The notes under the pieces: model-generated | Database searches by the model: none | Told to the model about the DNA's origin: nothing | Seen by the model: only the letters and a program-made list of their open reading frames with translations | Position numbers and translations under genes: made by a program | In this document: positions 14,762-23,341 of the stretch, piece after piece | How the letters are laid out: every line of letters begins with the position of its first letter | Numbering within the stretch: position 1 is the stretch's first letter | Assembly (NCBI GenBank): GCA_002340095.1 | Contig: DDKS01000006.1 | Coordinates: forward strand, 79,304-143,303 | Reading direction: 5' to 3' | DNA length: 64,000 nucleotides | Origin: Betaproteobacteria bacterium UBA2592 | Lineage (GTDB): Bacteria > Pseudomonadota > Gammaproteobacteria > Burkholderiales > Rhodocyclaceae

Positions 14762-16162
14762 TCAGGCGACCAGCACGGTGCCGGCCGCGTTCTGTTGGGC
14801 CCAGGGGGCGGGCTTGCGCACCGCGGCCCAGACCGGACTTTCGATGGAAAGCGCCAGTTGCTTGGCCAGCTCCTGCATACCCTCATAGCCGGCGTAGCCG
14901 AATTCCCGCTCCTGGTTGATGTCGAGGAAGGGAATGCGGGCCTTCAGGGCGGTGTAGAGGTTGCGGCCGCCGGCGATCAGGATGTCGGCCCGGTATTCCT
15001 TGTAGGTGGACAGCAGGGCCTTGGGGCTGCCGTCGTCGATCATCCTGGCGTCTTCGCCCATCAGTTCACGGATGCGGGCCTTGTCCTCCTCCGTGGATTT
15101 CTTGGTGCCGGTGGCCACCACGGTCATGCCCAGGTCCTGGAGTGCCGAGACGATGGACCAGGATTTCACCCCGCCGGTATAGAGCAGCACCCGCTTGCCC
15201 TTGAGGCGCTCGCGCCAGGGTTGCAGGGCGGCGTGGGCCTTGGCCTCTTCCCGGGCGATGACGGCCTCGGTGCGGGCCATCAGGTCCGGGTCGCCGATCA
15301 TGCGGGCGAAATCGCGCAGGGCCTGGGAGGTGTCCTTGACGCCGTAGAAGCTGCCCTCGAAGAAGGGAATGCCGTAGTTTTCCTGGAGCTTGCGGGCCAC
15401 GTTCAAGAGGGCCTTGGCACACACCACCATGCTCACCCGGGCCCGGTGCAGGGTTTGCACCTCGTGGAAGCGGGCATCGCCGGAGAGGGTGCCGAGAATG
15501 CGCAGGCCCAGTTCGTCGAACAGGGGGGCCACCTTCCAGAACTCCCCGGCGATGTTGTATTCGCCGATCAGATTCACGTCGTAGGTGGGAATGCCGGCCG
15601 GATGGGGCGGGGCGGGGCGAGGTTCGGCGGTGCCGATCACGTACTTGAACATGGCCTCGCCCGCCAGGCGGTTGCCCAGGTTCTTGGTGCCATAGAAGCC
15701 GGCGGCGTCGATGGGAATCACCGGCACGCCCCAGCGCTGGCTGGCGGCCTTGCACACGGCCTCCATGTCATCCCCCACCAGGGCGGTGACGCAGGTGGTG
15801 TACACGAACACCGCGGCGGGCCGGTAGGTTTCGATGGCCTGCTTGATGGCGTGGAACAGGCGCTTTTCCGAGCGCCCCATGACCACGTCGGTTTCCGATA
15901 GGTCGGTGGTCATGCCGATGCGGTACAGGGTGGGGCCGGAGGAACGGGTGCCCCGGTTGTCCCAGGAACTGCCGGCGCAGGCAATCGGGCCGTGGACGAT
16001 GTGGGCCACGTCGGCAATCGGCAGCAGGGCGATCTGGGCCCCGTCGAAGGAGCAGCCGCCAGCGGTGGCACCGGGCTTGGGCCGGGCGCAACCGGATTTC
16101 TCCTTGGTGTTGTGATGGCAGGCGGGCTCGTCGAGCAGGGCCTGGATGTCGCTGGCTTTCAT
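14762..16162 (-). CDS. nifE: NifE, FeMo-co assembly scaffold alpha subunit
   Basis: A 466-residue homologue of NifD and partner of NifN. Seen are CARPKPGATAGGCSFDGAQI near 25-44, HGPIACAGSSWDNRGTRSSG near 57-76, VYTTCVTALVGDD and FLDINQEREFGYAGYEG near the C-terminus. I prefer the ATG at 16162: it lies six bases after CCGGAG, whereas the ATG at 16168 directly abuts that ribosome site. It is the first gene of a nine-gene operon (nifE to the 143-residue gene) behind a NifA/sigma-54 promoter. Confidence 0.97.
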   Translation of the reverse strand: MKASDIQALLDEPACHHNTKEKSGCARPKPGATAGGCSFDGAQIALLPIADVAHIVHGPIACAGSSWDNRGTRSSGPTLYRIGMTTDLSETDVVMGRSEKRLFHAIKQAIETYRPAAVFVYTTCVTALVGDDMEAVCKAASQRWGVPVIPIDAAGFYGTKNLGNRLAGEAMFKYVIGTAEPRPAPPHPAGIPTYDVNLIGEYNIAGEFWKVAPLFDELGLRILGTLSGDARFHEVQTLHRARVSMVVCAKALLNVARKLQENYGIPFFEGSFYGVKDTSQALRDFARMIGDPDLMARTEAVIAREEAKAHAALQPWRERLKGKRVLLYTGGVKSWSIVSALQDLGMTVVATGTKKSTEEDKARIRELMGEDARMIDDGSPKALLSTYKEYRADILIAGGRNLYTALKARIPFLDINQEREFGYAGYEGMQELAKQLALSIESPVWAAVRKPAPWAQQNAAGTVLVA

Positions 16163-16191
16163 GGGCATCTCCGGAAGTTCGGGGTACTTCT

Positions 16192-16207
16192 AGCAAGAGC
16201 GGTGCCA
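16192..16207 (-). promoter_or_regulatory. Sigma-54 promoter of the nifE operon
   Basis: TGGCACCGCTCTTGCT on the minus strand is an essentially perfect -24/-12 element 29 bp before the nifE ATG. Confidence 0.9.
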
Positions 16208-16251
16208 CTGTCCATTGCTTTGATTTTTAGGTGTTTTTTCTGGTTTGGCTT

Positions 16252-16267
16252 TGTCGTAAAGCCGACA
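16252..16267. promoter_or_regulatory. NifA upstream activator site for nifE
   Basis: TGTCGTAAAGCCGACA fits TGT-N10-ACA, 44 bp upstream of the -24 element. It also lies 61 bp before the GNAT gene on the other strand, but no matching -24/-12 element faces that way. Confidence 0.8.
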
Positions 16268-16328
16268 GGCCGACAAGGAGGCGGGCGCTGGGTCATAATC
16301 CCCGGCGGTTTGTTGCCGGAGTCCGTTC

Positions 16329-16778
16329 ATGTCCCCCTGCGTCTTCCCTGCCACTGCCGCCGATCTGCCCGCCATGGTGGCCCTGCTGGGCGAACTCTTC
16401 GCCCAGGAGCACGATTTCCGGCCAGACCCGGAAAGGCAGCGGCGCGGCCTGGAAATGCTGCTGGAACGCCCCGAGGCCGGGCAATTGTTCGTGTTGCGTC
16501 AAGGGGAAGCGGTGCTGGGCATGGTCAATCTGCTGCTCACCATCAGCACGGCCGAGGGGGCGCCCGTGGGCATTCTGGAGGACCTGATCATTGCCGCTCC
16601 GTACCGGGGCCGGGGGCTGGCCCGGCAACTGGTGAGCGGGGTGCTGGACTGGGCCCGGGCCCGGGGTCTGGCCCGGCTGACCCTGCTGACCGATCACGAC
16701 AATCTGCGCGCCCAGTCCTTCTACGCCGGCTTCGGTTTTAAGCCCTCGGCCATGCGGGTGATGCGCCTGGGACTCTGA
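16329..16778 (+). CDS. GNAT-family N-acetyltransferase inside the nif region
   Basis: A 149-residue GNAT protein. The acetyl-CoA site is YRGRGLARQLVSGVLDWARA near 98-117, preceded by the strand VGILEDLIIAAP and followed by the C-terminal YAGFGFKPSAMRVMRL. The substrate cannot be read from the sequence. It is the only gene on the plus strand between nifS and nifH. It diverges from nifE and converges with the 322-residue gene. A role in the nif system is suggested only by position. Confidence 0.9.
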   Translation: MSPCVFPATAADLPAMVALLGELFAQEHDFRPDPERQRRGLEMLLERPEAGQLFVLRQGEAVLGMVNLLLTISTAEGAPVGILEDLIIAAPYRGRGLARQLVSGVLDWARARGLARLTLLTDHDNLRAQSFYAGFGFKPSAMRVMRLGL

Positions 16779-16822
16779 GCGGCGGCGCGGGGAGAAGGTC
16801 CGGCGCCGGGCCCGTGCCGGGG

Positions 16823-17791
16823 TCAGACCGTGTAGGGCCGGTGCAGCCAGTCGCGCACCACCTCCACATCCCGCTGGGGCAGGTAGGCGAAGCCGGCCAG
16901 GGCGTCTTCCACCACGGTCTGGGCGACCCAGTGGGGCACGGCCTTGGTGGTGAGCATGTGGAAGAACCAAGCCAGGGGGTAGCCCACTTCCCGGTCGAAG
17001 GATTGCAGGGCGCCTTGCAGCTTCAGCTCCCGGGTGCCCGGGGCTGCGCTGAAGGTGGGCAGGGGGCCGCTCTCGGCAGCGATGAGCCGGGCCCGGTACT
17101 GGGTCTGCTGGTAGCGGTCCAGGTATTCGCGCAGGGCGACGACCCAGTGCCGGCACAGGGCGCTGGCATGGCCGGCGCTGCTGCGCCCCCAGTCCTCCAG
17201 CAGGCGTTGCAGCGGGGATGTCTGGGGGCTTTGGGCGGCCATGCGCTGCAGCACGGAACCCACATGGCAGAGGCGGCGGAAGCGGTAGACGGGCAGGCCC
17301 AGGGGCTGGGGCCGGGCGGGCAGATGTTCCGGGTCGATGAGTTCGGCCAGGGTGGCCGGTTCTCCGGTGCCGAGCCGGTGGCTGCGCATTTCCTGTAGTT
17401 CCTCCACTTCGAGTTGCAGGAAGTCGGCGGGGCCCTCGCCGGCCGGGGCGGTCAGATAGTGGGTGCTGCCCACCAGCCGGGTGGCGTGGAGGGGGGTGGC
17501 TTCCAGATCGTCGAGAAGCAGGCCGAGGTCGCCGTCCCGGGCGGCCAGGGCGGCTTCGGCCCAGGCCTCCAGGTTGTCGGAGACCGGCTGGCCGGTGGCA
17601 TCGATGACGCCGCCCAGACGATACCAGCCGCCCCGGCTGGAGCGGTGCTGGAACTGCCATTCGGGCAGGACCGCGGCCAGCTGCCGGGCCAGGGCGGCAG
17701 GGCCGCCGGAGACCGTGCTGCCGCTGCAGCATGTCTGAATGGTGGGGGCGAGGGTTTTGCAGTATTCCTGCCAGGCCAGGGTGTCCTTCAT
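16823..17791 (-). CDS. Unrecognised protein at the end of the nifHDK operon (322 residues)
   Basis: A 322-residue soluble protein with no family I can name. The N-terminus carries a Cys pair (TIQTCCSGSTVSGGPAALAR, Cys21-Cys22); the middle is acidic; the C-terminal half (about 190-310) is helical with aromatic clusters (FDREVGYPLAWFFHMLTTKAV). The ATG at 17791 overlaps the lrv stop as ATGA, so translation is coupled. It is the last of nine genes running from nifH. Azotobacter also has unnamed genes after lrv, which supports a real nif accessory gene. Confidence 0.82.
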   Translation of the reverse strand: MKDTLAWQEYCKTLAPTIQTCCSGSTVSGGPAALARQLAAVLPEWQFQHRSSRGGWYRLGGVIDATGQPVSDNLEAWAEAALAARDGDLGLLLDDLEATPLHATRLVGSTHYLTAPAGEGPADFLQLEVEELQEMRSHRLGTGEPATLAELIDPEHLPARPQPLGLPVYRFRRLCHVGSVLQRMAAQSPQTSPLQRLLEDWGRSSAGHASALCRHWVVALREYLDRYQQTQYRARLIAAESGPLPTFSAAPGTRELKLQGALQSFDREVGYPLAWFFHMLTTKAVPHWVAQTVVEDALAGFAYLPQRDVEVVRDWLHRPYTV

Positions 17792-18585
17792 GATCCGTCC
17801 TTCCGGGGGGAGGGTGAGAGGGGAGGTGCCGTTTTCTCCAGTCGTTGCCGCGCGGCTTCCCGGACTTCGGCTTCCGGGTCGTGCAGCAGCGGGGGCAGGG
17901 ATTCGGGCGGGGCGTTGTGTACGGCGGCCAGGCGCACCCACCATTCCGGGTCCTGCAGCAGGGTGGCCGCCAGGCCGGGCAGGGCGCGGCTGGCGACGAT
18001 GGCGCGGATTTCCGCTTCCGGGTCGGCTGCCAGGGTGTAGAGGGCGAAGGGGGGGAGGCGTCGGGCCACGGCCTTGCGCACCTCCCGCTCCGGGTCCCGG
18101 GCCAGCCGGGCCAGTTGGCCATGGGGCAGGCGCTGGGCCAGGGTGACCCGGATCAGGTAGTCCGGGTCCTTGAGCAGGGGCGTGAGGGCCGCCGGCGGCA
18201 GCCGCGTGGCGACGGTGAGCCGCACCTCCCGGTCCGGGTCGTGGATCAGGGCATGCAGCCGCTCCAGCGGGAGTCGGCTGGCGACGACCCGGCGCACGAC
18301 TTCGTCGCTGTCGTGCATCAGGCTCTCGATCATTTCCAGGGGGGCGTAGCGGGCGGCAATGGCGCGCCGCTCCCAGAACAGATCCTGTAGGTAGAGGGGC
18401 GCTTCGTCCCGGTTGCTGCGCAGGAAACGGTCGATCTGCCGGCCGCTGTGGGCCCGGATACAGGTGTCGCCCGGGCGGCAGCGGCCGGCCAGGAGCAGGG
18501 ACCCGGCATAGTGGCAGCCCAGGCAAAGCCCGGAGGGCTCCCGGGCGAGGAGGGCTGTGCCGCCGGTCTCGACCCCATCAGTCAT
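17788..18585 (-). CDS. LRV protein: [4Fe-4S] domain plus leucine-rich-variant repeats
   Basis: A 265-residue protein. The N-terminal part has four cysteines (GLCLGCHYAGSLLLAGRCRP then GDTC) that bind a [4Fe-4S] cluster in the Azotobacter homologue. About seven repeats of roughly 24 residues follow (form LLKDPDYLIRVTLAQRLP), stacking as a right-handed helical solenoid. The family is found beside nif genes but has no known function; a protein-interaction or redox-sensing role is plausible. The ATG at 18585 overlaps the preceding gene by 8 bp. Confidence 0.92.
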   Translation of the reverse strand: MTDGVETGGTALLAREPSGLCLGCHYAGSLLLAGRCRPGDTCIRAHSGRQIDRFLRSNRDEAPLYLQDLFWERRAIAARYAPLEMIESLMHDSDEVVRRVVASRLPLERLHALIHDPDREVRLTVATRLPPAALTPLLKDPDYLIRVTLAQRLPHGQLARLARDPEREVRKAVARRLPPFALYTLAADPEAEIRAIVASRALPGLAATLLQDPEWWVRLAAVHNAPPESLPPLLHDPEAEVREAARQRLEKTAPPLSPSPRKDGS

Positions 18586-18838
18586 CGGCCCGGGCGGCAA
18601 CAACGATGCCCGTGGCCAGGTCGGGATCCGGGGTGAACTCCAGGCAATGGCCGCTGGCATGGGTGTAGAGGTGGAGAAGATGGGTCGGGGTTTCCCGCAC
18701 GGGCTTGAGGCGGGCGGGGACGTCGTCCTCGCTGCAGAGGGTGAAGAGCACCCCGGGAAAGCGCTGCCGCAGTCCATTCAGGTCGCAGGAGGGGGCGGCG
18801 GCGGCCACCGCATCCAGGAGTTCCGGGGTGATGCTCAT
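18578..18838 (-). CDS. Small nif-associated protein (DUF6129 type)
   Basis: An 86-residue acidic protein (MSITPELLDAVAAAAPSCDL at the start, CSEDDVPARLKPVRETPTHLL in the middle). It occupies the place, between nifY and lrv, where a short conserved protein occurs in Azotobacter-type nif clusters; I assign the family from memory of that context. It overlaps nifY by 4 bp (ATGA) and lrv by 8 bp, so all three are coupled. Function unknown. Confidence 0.75.
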   Translation of the reverse strand: MSITPELLDAVAAAAPSCDLNGLRQRFPGVLFTLCSEDDVPARLKPVRETPTHLLHLYTHASGHCLEFTPDPDLATGIVVAARADD

Positions 18839-19563
18839 GCTTTTTCCTCGGCGAGAGCTTTCTCGTAGCGGGCCAGAGAGGCGGCGGGCACGCCCATGAT
18901 GCGGGCCAGCCAGGGGGGCGGCGTGTCCAGGTGCGCCTGCAGCCGGGCCAGCACTTCCCGGGCCGGCCCGCCCTTGGGGACCTTGATGGGATGCACCCCG
19001 GCGCGCACCACCTTGGCAGCGGCTGGACCGCCGATGGATTGCAGGTAGAGAATCTGGCAGTCCCCGATCAGGGCGGCCCGGGCGGCATTGCGGTCATCGG
19101 CCCGGTCGGCTTCGAGGGCGCAGCGTACATCCACCAGCTTCAGGGCGTCGGGAGCGACCTGGTAGATCAGGAAGCGCTCGCAGGAGCCGAAATGGCCATC
19201 CAGCTGTTCGCCCCGGTTCGAGGCGATGGCGACCCGGATCGAGTGGGGCAGTTCGCCGTCCTGGTAGGGCTCCACGGCGGGCAGGTCGCTGCCCGGGACG
19301 TCTTCGCCCTGGAAAAGCCGGATGGCGGCCTTGAGGTTTTCCAGTCCGACGCCGACGGCGCAGTTTTCTTCCGCATGGCTGCCGGCCAGGATGTCGCGCA
19401 GGTCTTCCACCGTGATGGCCGCCAGCTTGGTTTCCGTAAGGGGCAGGTCGTAGCGCCCGGCCAGGGCGCCGACGAAGGCGCGGACATCGAGTCCGTTCAG
19501 GGTGCGGGCCGCGTGGGCGATGCGCAGGGCGGCTTCGCGGGAGGCAATCGGGGTCTCGGACAT
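18835..19563 (-). CDS. nifY: NifY/NafY-type FeMo-co binding protein
   Basis: A 242-residue, two-domain protein. A helical N-terminal domain (about 1-95; LPLTETKLAAITVEDLRDIL) resembles the apo-dinitrogenase-binding part of NafY. The C-terminal NifX-like domain (about 105-230) has IRVAIASNRGEQLDGHFGSC, with the conserved His of FeMo-co binding, and CQILYLQSIGGPAAAKVVRA. It probably holds apo-NifDK open and delivers cofactor. The ATG at 19563 follows AAGGAG; the frame upstream is only GC-rich read-through. Confidence 0.92.
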   Translation of the reverse strand: MSETPIASREAALRIAHAARTLNGLDVRAFVGALAGRYDLPLTETKLAAITVEDLRDILAGSHAEENCAVGVGLENLKAAIRLFQGEDVPGSDLPAVEPYQDGELPHSIRVAIASNRGEQLDGHFGSCERFLIYQVAPDALKLVDVRCALEADRADDRNAARAALIGDCQILYLQSIGGPAAAKVVRAGVHPIKVPKGGPAREVLARLQAHLDTPPPWLARIMGVPAASLARYEKALAEEKA

Positions 19564-19612
19564 GGGCGCTCCTTGCTGATCGAGGGGGAGGGGGCGGGGA
19601 GGCGGCTCACCT

Positions 19613-19660
19613 CCCGGCCCGGGGCTGGCATCCGGGAGGGCGTGCCAGCCCCGGGCCGGG
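19613..19660. other. Very strong stem-loop between fdx and nifY
   Basis: A perfect 18-bp inverted repeat (19613-19630 and 19643-19660) with a 12-base loop, almost all G and C. It lies between the 63-residue ferredoxin gene and nifY. No T-run follows on the minus strand, so it is more likely an mRNA-end stabiliser, processing site or partial block than a classic terminator. It would let nifHDKT-fdx message outlast nifY-lrv message. Confidence 0.8.
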
Positions 19661-19673
19661 GGCCGGCCCCGGG

Positions 19674-19865
19674 TCAGGCATAGGCGATGCAGCCCGCCGG
19701 GCAGACATCCATGCACTGGGGCGAATCAGCGTGGCCGTCGCATTCGGTGCACAGGTCGGCATTGATCTTGAAGGTCATCTTGCCTTCACTGATGGCCTTG
19801 GTCGGGCAGACCGGGGCGCAGTCACCGCACATGGTGCATTCATCGGGATTGATCTTCATTGCCAT
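19674..19865 (-). CDS. 4Fe-4S ferredoxin of the nifHDK operon (FdxN type)
   Basis: A 63-residue ferredoxin with CTMCGDCAPVCP near 10-21 and CTECDGHADSPQCMDVCP near 39-56. The stretched second motif is typical of 2[4Fe-4S] ferredoxins in nif clusters, such as FdxN. It probably donates electrons to NifH. It lies 36 bp after nifT. Confidence 0.92.
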   Translation of the reverse strand: MAMKINPDECTMCGDCAPVCPTKAISEGKMTFKINADLCTECDGHADSPQCMDVCPAGCIAYA

Positions 19866-19901
19866 GATGCAACTCCTTTTTTCCGTTGTGGCGAGGTCGA
19901 T

Positions 19902-20129
19902 TCAGTCTTCCGCCGCCCCCAGTCGCCGGGCGCGCACCGAGATGGGCAGCCGGGCCGGCTTGGGCATGGGGTCCACGTAATAACTGCCACCGTTTTCCAG
20001 TTTCAGCTCGCCGCCCCATTTTTCCGGGGTGTCGAACTCGATGGAGCGGATATCCGCTTCCAGATCCCGTTTGGGCAGGTAGAACACCAGCCCGCCGGCG
20101 CTGTTCTGGCGAATCATGATGTTGGCCAT
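19902..20129 (-). CDS. nifT: NifT/FixU
   Basis: A 75-residue protein of the NifT/FixU family (MIRQNSAGGLVFYLPKRDLE at the start, WGGELKLENGGSYYVDP in the middle). It is conserved directly after nifK in many diazotrophs. Its role is unknown and knockouts elsewhere have little effect. Confidence 0.95.
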   Translation of the reverse strand: MANIMIRQNSAGGLVFYLPKRDLEADIRSIEFDTPEKWGGELKLENGGSYYVDPMPKPARLPISVRARRLGAAED

Positions 20130-20154
20130 CGCTTGCTCCCGTGGCGTTCGAGGC

Positions 20155-20182
20155 GGGGACAGGGGCTGCCGCCCCCGTCCCC
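20155..20182. other. Stem-loop between nifK and nifT
   Basis: GGGGACaGGGGC-TGCC-GCCCCcGTCCCC forms a 12-bp stem with one mismatch, a few bases after the nifK stop codon. There is no T-run. Probably an mRNA-end or processing hairpin limiting read-through or decay into nifT. Confidence 0.7.
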
Positions 20183-20189
20183 GGGCCGG

Positions 20190-21758
20190 TCAGCGGACCA
20201 GGTCGTGGTTGTAGTCGGTCACGCCCATCTGCCGGGTTTCGTCGTCCAGGCGTTCGAGCACGGCATTGACCAGGGTGGTGAGGATGTACATGGCGCCCTC
20301 ATAGCCCATGGTGGTCATGCGGTGCAGGTGGTGCCGGTCGAAGATCGGGAAGCCCAGGCGGATCAGGGGCACCTCGAACTCCTTGCCCTTGTGCAGGGTG
20401 TCGCGCTGGATGAACTTGCCGTAGCTGTTGCCGATCAGGAAGTCAGGCTTGTCGGTGAAGCACAGGCTCCTGAGGTGCCACAGGTCGCAACCCACATAGA
20501 CCTTGCCATGCACGCCGTAGGGAGATTCGGCCAGCAGCTTCTCCACCGCCTTGCCCCAGCGCTTGGTGCCGTTGTGGCAGACGATGTGGGTGGGTTCGAT
20601 GCCCAGTTCGAGCATGAAGCCGACCATGCCATAGACGAAATCGGGGTCGCCGAAAATCGCCATCTTCTTGCCGTGCAGCCAGGCGTGGGAGTCGGTCATC
20701 ATGTCCACCAGGCGGCCGCGTTCCTTGGTCAGGGATTCGGGGATGGCCTTGCCGGTGGCCTGGGATACGGCCATGAGGAATTCGTCGGTACCGGCCACCC
20801 CCATGGGGATGGTGATCTTGGGTACTTCGTGATTCCAGGTGTTCTCCACGAACTTCTTGGTCTTTTCCAGGGTTTGAGGCTGGAGCAGGAAGGTGGTGAT
20901 GGCGTTCGGGGCATCCTTGATCTCGGGGATCGTGGTGCCGCCGGCATACATGCGGAATTCGCCGTCGCAGGGGGTGTCCAGCACTTCCTCGGGGTCGCAC
21001 AGGAAGGTGTAGTCCACGTCCATTTCCTTCAGCATCCGCTTGATGACGCGGTAGTTGCCCAGGTAGGTCTCGAAGCCGGGGACGATGTTGATTTTGCCGT
21101 TCTTGCCCGGCGCCTTGCCTTCCATCTCGTTGAGCGTGAAATAGCGCAGGATGCCTTCTTCCATGTTGTCCCAGCCGGTCACGTGGGAGCCGACGAAGGA
21201 GGGGGTGTGGGCGAAGGGAACGGGGAAGTCCTTGTCCAGGTAGCCTTCGTTCTTGGCGTTGTTGATGAAGGCGTTCAGGTCGTCACCGATCACTTCCGCG
21301 ATGCAGGTGGTGGACATGGCGATCATCTCGGCGCCGTAGAGACGGGTGGCGTTGGCCAGGCCCTCGTGGATGTTCTTCTGCCCCCCGAACACGGCCGCGT
21401 CTTCGGTCATGGAGTCGGCGATGAAGGCGATCGGCTCCTTGAAGTGGCGGTTGAAGTAGGTGCGGAAGTAGGCGACACAGCCCTGGGAACCGTGGATGTA
21501 TACCAGGCTCTTGTGAAAGCCCAGGCCGCACAGGGCGGAACCGAGGGGCTGGCAGGCCTTGGCGGGGTTTACCGTGAGGGCCTCGCGCTGAAAATTGAGG
21601 TCCTGGTATTCCTTGGTGGTGGTCCACTGGAAGACCTCGTCCACCTTGGCTTTGCCGGGGTTTTCTTCGAACTGCTCCCGCTTGGCCGCGATCGACGCCT
21701 TGTAGTCGTCGTTGCGGAACAGGGGATAGCAGGGTTTGATGTTCTCTACGTCTTGCAT
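20190..21758 (-). CDS. nifK: NifK, nitrogenase MoFe protein beta subunit
   Basis: A 522-residue protein, the usual length for Mo-nitrogenase NifK. P-cluster ligands are Cys69 (NPAKACQPLGS), Cys94 (HGSQGCVAYF) and Cys152 (STTCIAEVIGDD). The N-terminal extension (QDVENIKPCYPLFRNDDYK) is typical. With NifD it forms the alpha2beta2 dinitrogenase. The ATG at 21758 follows AAGGAGATC; upstream codons in frame are not NifK-like. Confidence 0.98.
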   Translation of the reverse strand: MQDVENIKPCYPLFRNDDYKASIAAKREQFEENPGKAKVDEVFQWTTTKEYQDLNFQREALTVNPAKACQPLGSALCGLGFHKSLVYIHGSQGCVAYFRTYFNRHFKEPIAFIADSMTEDAAVFGGQKNIHEGLANATRLYGAEMIAMSTTCIAEVIGDDLNAFINNAKNEGYLDKDFPVPFAHTPSFVGSHVTGWDNMEEGILRYFTLNEMEGKAPGKNGKINIVPGFETYLGNYRVIKRMLKEMDVDYTFLCDPEEVLDTPCDGEFRMYAGGTTIPEIKDAPNAITTFLLQPQTLEKTKKFVENTWNHEVPKITIPMGVAGTDEFLMAVSQATGKAIPESLTKERGRLVDMMTDSHAWLHGKKMAIFGDPDFVYGMVGFMLELGIEPTHIVCHNGTKRWGKAVEKLLAESPYGVHGKVYVGCDLWHLRSLCFTDKPDFLIGNSYGKFIQRDTLHKGKEFEVPLIRLGFPIFDRHHLHRMTTMGYEGAMYILTTLVNAVLERLDDETRQMGVTDYNHDLVR

Positions 21759-21825
21759 GATGATCTCCTTTGCGCGCACCACCCATCCGTGGATACGCGC
21801 CAAAGTTGGATAGGGCTTGGCCTTG

Positions 21826-21847
21826 CCCCCCTCCCGGAGGAGGGGGG
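21826..21847. other. Stem-loop between nifD and nifK
   Basis: CCCCCCTCC-CGGA-GGAGGGGGG is a perfect 9-bp stem just after the nifD stop codon, within the 97-bp gap before nifK. Probably an mRNA stabilising or processing element. Confidence 0.7.
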
Positions 21848-21855
21848 ATGAGGCA

Positions 21856-23328
21856 TCAGGCGGCTTTCTTCTCGGCGACGGCTTCCTTCTTGACCCAGGG
21901 CGGGGTCAGCTTGGTCCAGCAGGGGTTGTTCAGGGTCATGTCCATGTCCCGGGCGAAGATGGCAAAGCCATCCACACCGTGGTAGGGGCCCGAATAATCC
22001 CAGGAGTGCAGCTGGCGGAAGGGCACGCCCATCTTGTGGAAGACGTACTTTTCCTTGATGCCGGAACCGATCAGGTCGGGCTTCATGGCCTTGACGAATT
22101 CTTCGAACTCGTAGCCGGTCACGTCGTCGTAGATCAGGGTGGCGTCGCCCATTTCCTTGATCGTGCGGTCGTAGTCGTCGTTGTGGGCGAACTCGTAGCC
22201 GGTGCCGACCACTTCCATGCCCAGATCCTCGTAGGCGCCGACCACGTGGCGCGGCCGCAGGCCGCCGACGTAGAGCATCACCTTCTTGCCTTCGAGACGC
22301 GGACGATACTTGGCGATCACGGCGTCCATCATCGGGGTGTATTTCTCGATGACCCGCTCGGCACCTTCCTTGATCTTGTCGTCGAAGAAGGAGGCGATCT
22401 TGCGCAGTGACTCCTTGATCTTGGTGGGACCGAAGAAGTTGTACTCCAGCCAGGGAATGCCGTACTTCTCTTCCATGTGCCGGCTGATGTAGTTCATCGA
22501 GCGGTAGCAGTGCAGCAGGTTGAGCTTGACCTTGGGGGTGTTCTCCATCTCGGCCAGGGTGCCGTCGCCGGACCACTGGGCGACCACGCGCAGGCCCATT
22601 TCCTCCAGCAGGATGCGGGAGGCCCAGGCATCGCCGCCGATGTTGTAGTCGCCGAGGATGGCCACATCGTAGGGGGTGGTCTCGAAGGCCTGGCCGTCGC
22701 GATTGGAGAGAATCCAGTCACGCACGGAGTCGTTGGCGATGTGGTGCCCCAGGGACTGGGAGACGCCACGGAAGCCTTCGCAACGCACGGGCACCACGGG
22801 CTTGCCGATCTGTGCGGCGGCCTTCTTGGAGACGGCTTCGATGTCGTCACCGATCAGGCCGATCGGGCATTCGGACTGCACCGAGATGCCCTTGTTGAGG
22901 GGAAAGAGCATCTCGATTTCTTCGATCAGTTTGGCCAGCTTCTTGTCGCCGCCGAAGACGATGTCTTTTTCCTGGAAGTCCGAGGTGAAGTTCATCTCGC
23001 AGAAGGCGTCCACCCCCGTGGTGCCCACGTAGTAGTTGCGCCGTCCGGCCCGGGCATACTGGCCGCAGCCGATGGGGCCGTGGGAGATGGAGATCATGTC
23101 CTTGATCGGACCCCACACCACGCCCTTGGAGCCGGCGTAGGCACAGCCGCGCATGGTCATGACGCCGGGCAGGGACTTGCGGTTGGAGGTGATGCACTTT
23201 TTCGAGGATTCCAGCGTCTTGTCGTTGATCATCAGGTGCTTGGCCCTATCCTTCTTGGCCTTGTCCGGATAAACCTCGAGCACCTCGGCGATGAGAGCCT
23301 CGGTGTCTTCACGTGTGAGTGCTGCCAT
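21856..23328 (-). CDS. nifD: NifD, nitrogenase MoFe protein alpha subunit
   Basis: A 490-residue protein that holds FeMo-co and half of the P-cluster. P-cluster cysteines fall at 62, 88 and 154, the FeMo-co ligand Cys is in LLHCYRSMNY (274) and the ligand His is in FRQLHSWDYSGPYHG near 440. The sequence and adjacent nifH/K show a molybdenum nitrogenase, not the V or Fe-only type. It lies 98 bp after nifH with a stem-loop between them. The ribosome site is AAAGGAAACG. Confidence 0.98.
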   Translation of the reverse strand: MAALTREDTEALIAEVLEVYPDKAKKDRAKHLMINDKTLESSKKCITSNRKSLPGVMTMRGCAYAGSKGVVWGPIKDMISISHGPIGCGQYARAGRRNYYVGTTGVDAFCEMNFTSDFQEKDIVFGGDKKLAKLIEEIEMLFPLNKGISVQSECPIGLIGDDIEAVSKKAAAQIGKPVVPVRCEGFRGVSQSLGHHIANDSVRDWILSNRDGQAFETTPYDVAILGDYNIGGDAWASRILLEEMGLRVVAQWSGDGTLAEMENTPKVKLNLLHCYRSMNYISRHMEEKYGIPWLEYNFFGPTKIKESLRKIASFFDDKIKEGAERVIEKYTPMMDAVIAKYRPRLEGKKVMLYVGGLRPRHVVGAYEDLGMEVVGTGYEFAHNDDYDRTIKEMGDATLIYDDVTGYEFEEFVKAMKPDLIGSGIKEKYVFHKMGVPFRQLHSWDYSGPYHGVDGFAIFARDMDMTLNNPCWTKLTPPWVKKEAVAEKKAA

Positions 23329-23341
23329 GGTCGTTTCCTTT

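Noticed and set aside
17830..18400. Repeated DNA units that at first look like a tandem array
   Set aside because: They encode the leucine-rich-variant protein repeats. Spacing is about 72-75 bp with diverged sequence and no unique spacers, so it is not a CRISPR array.
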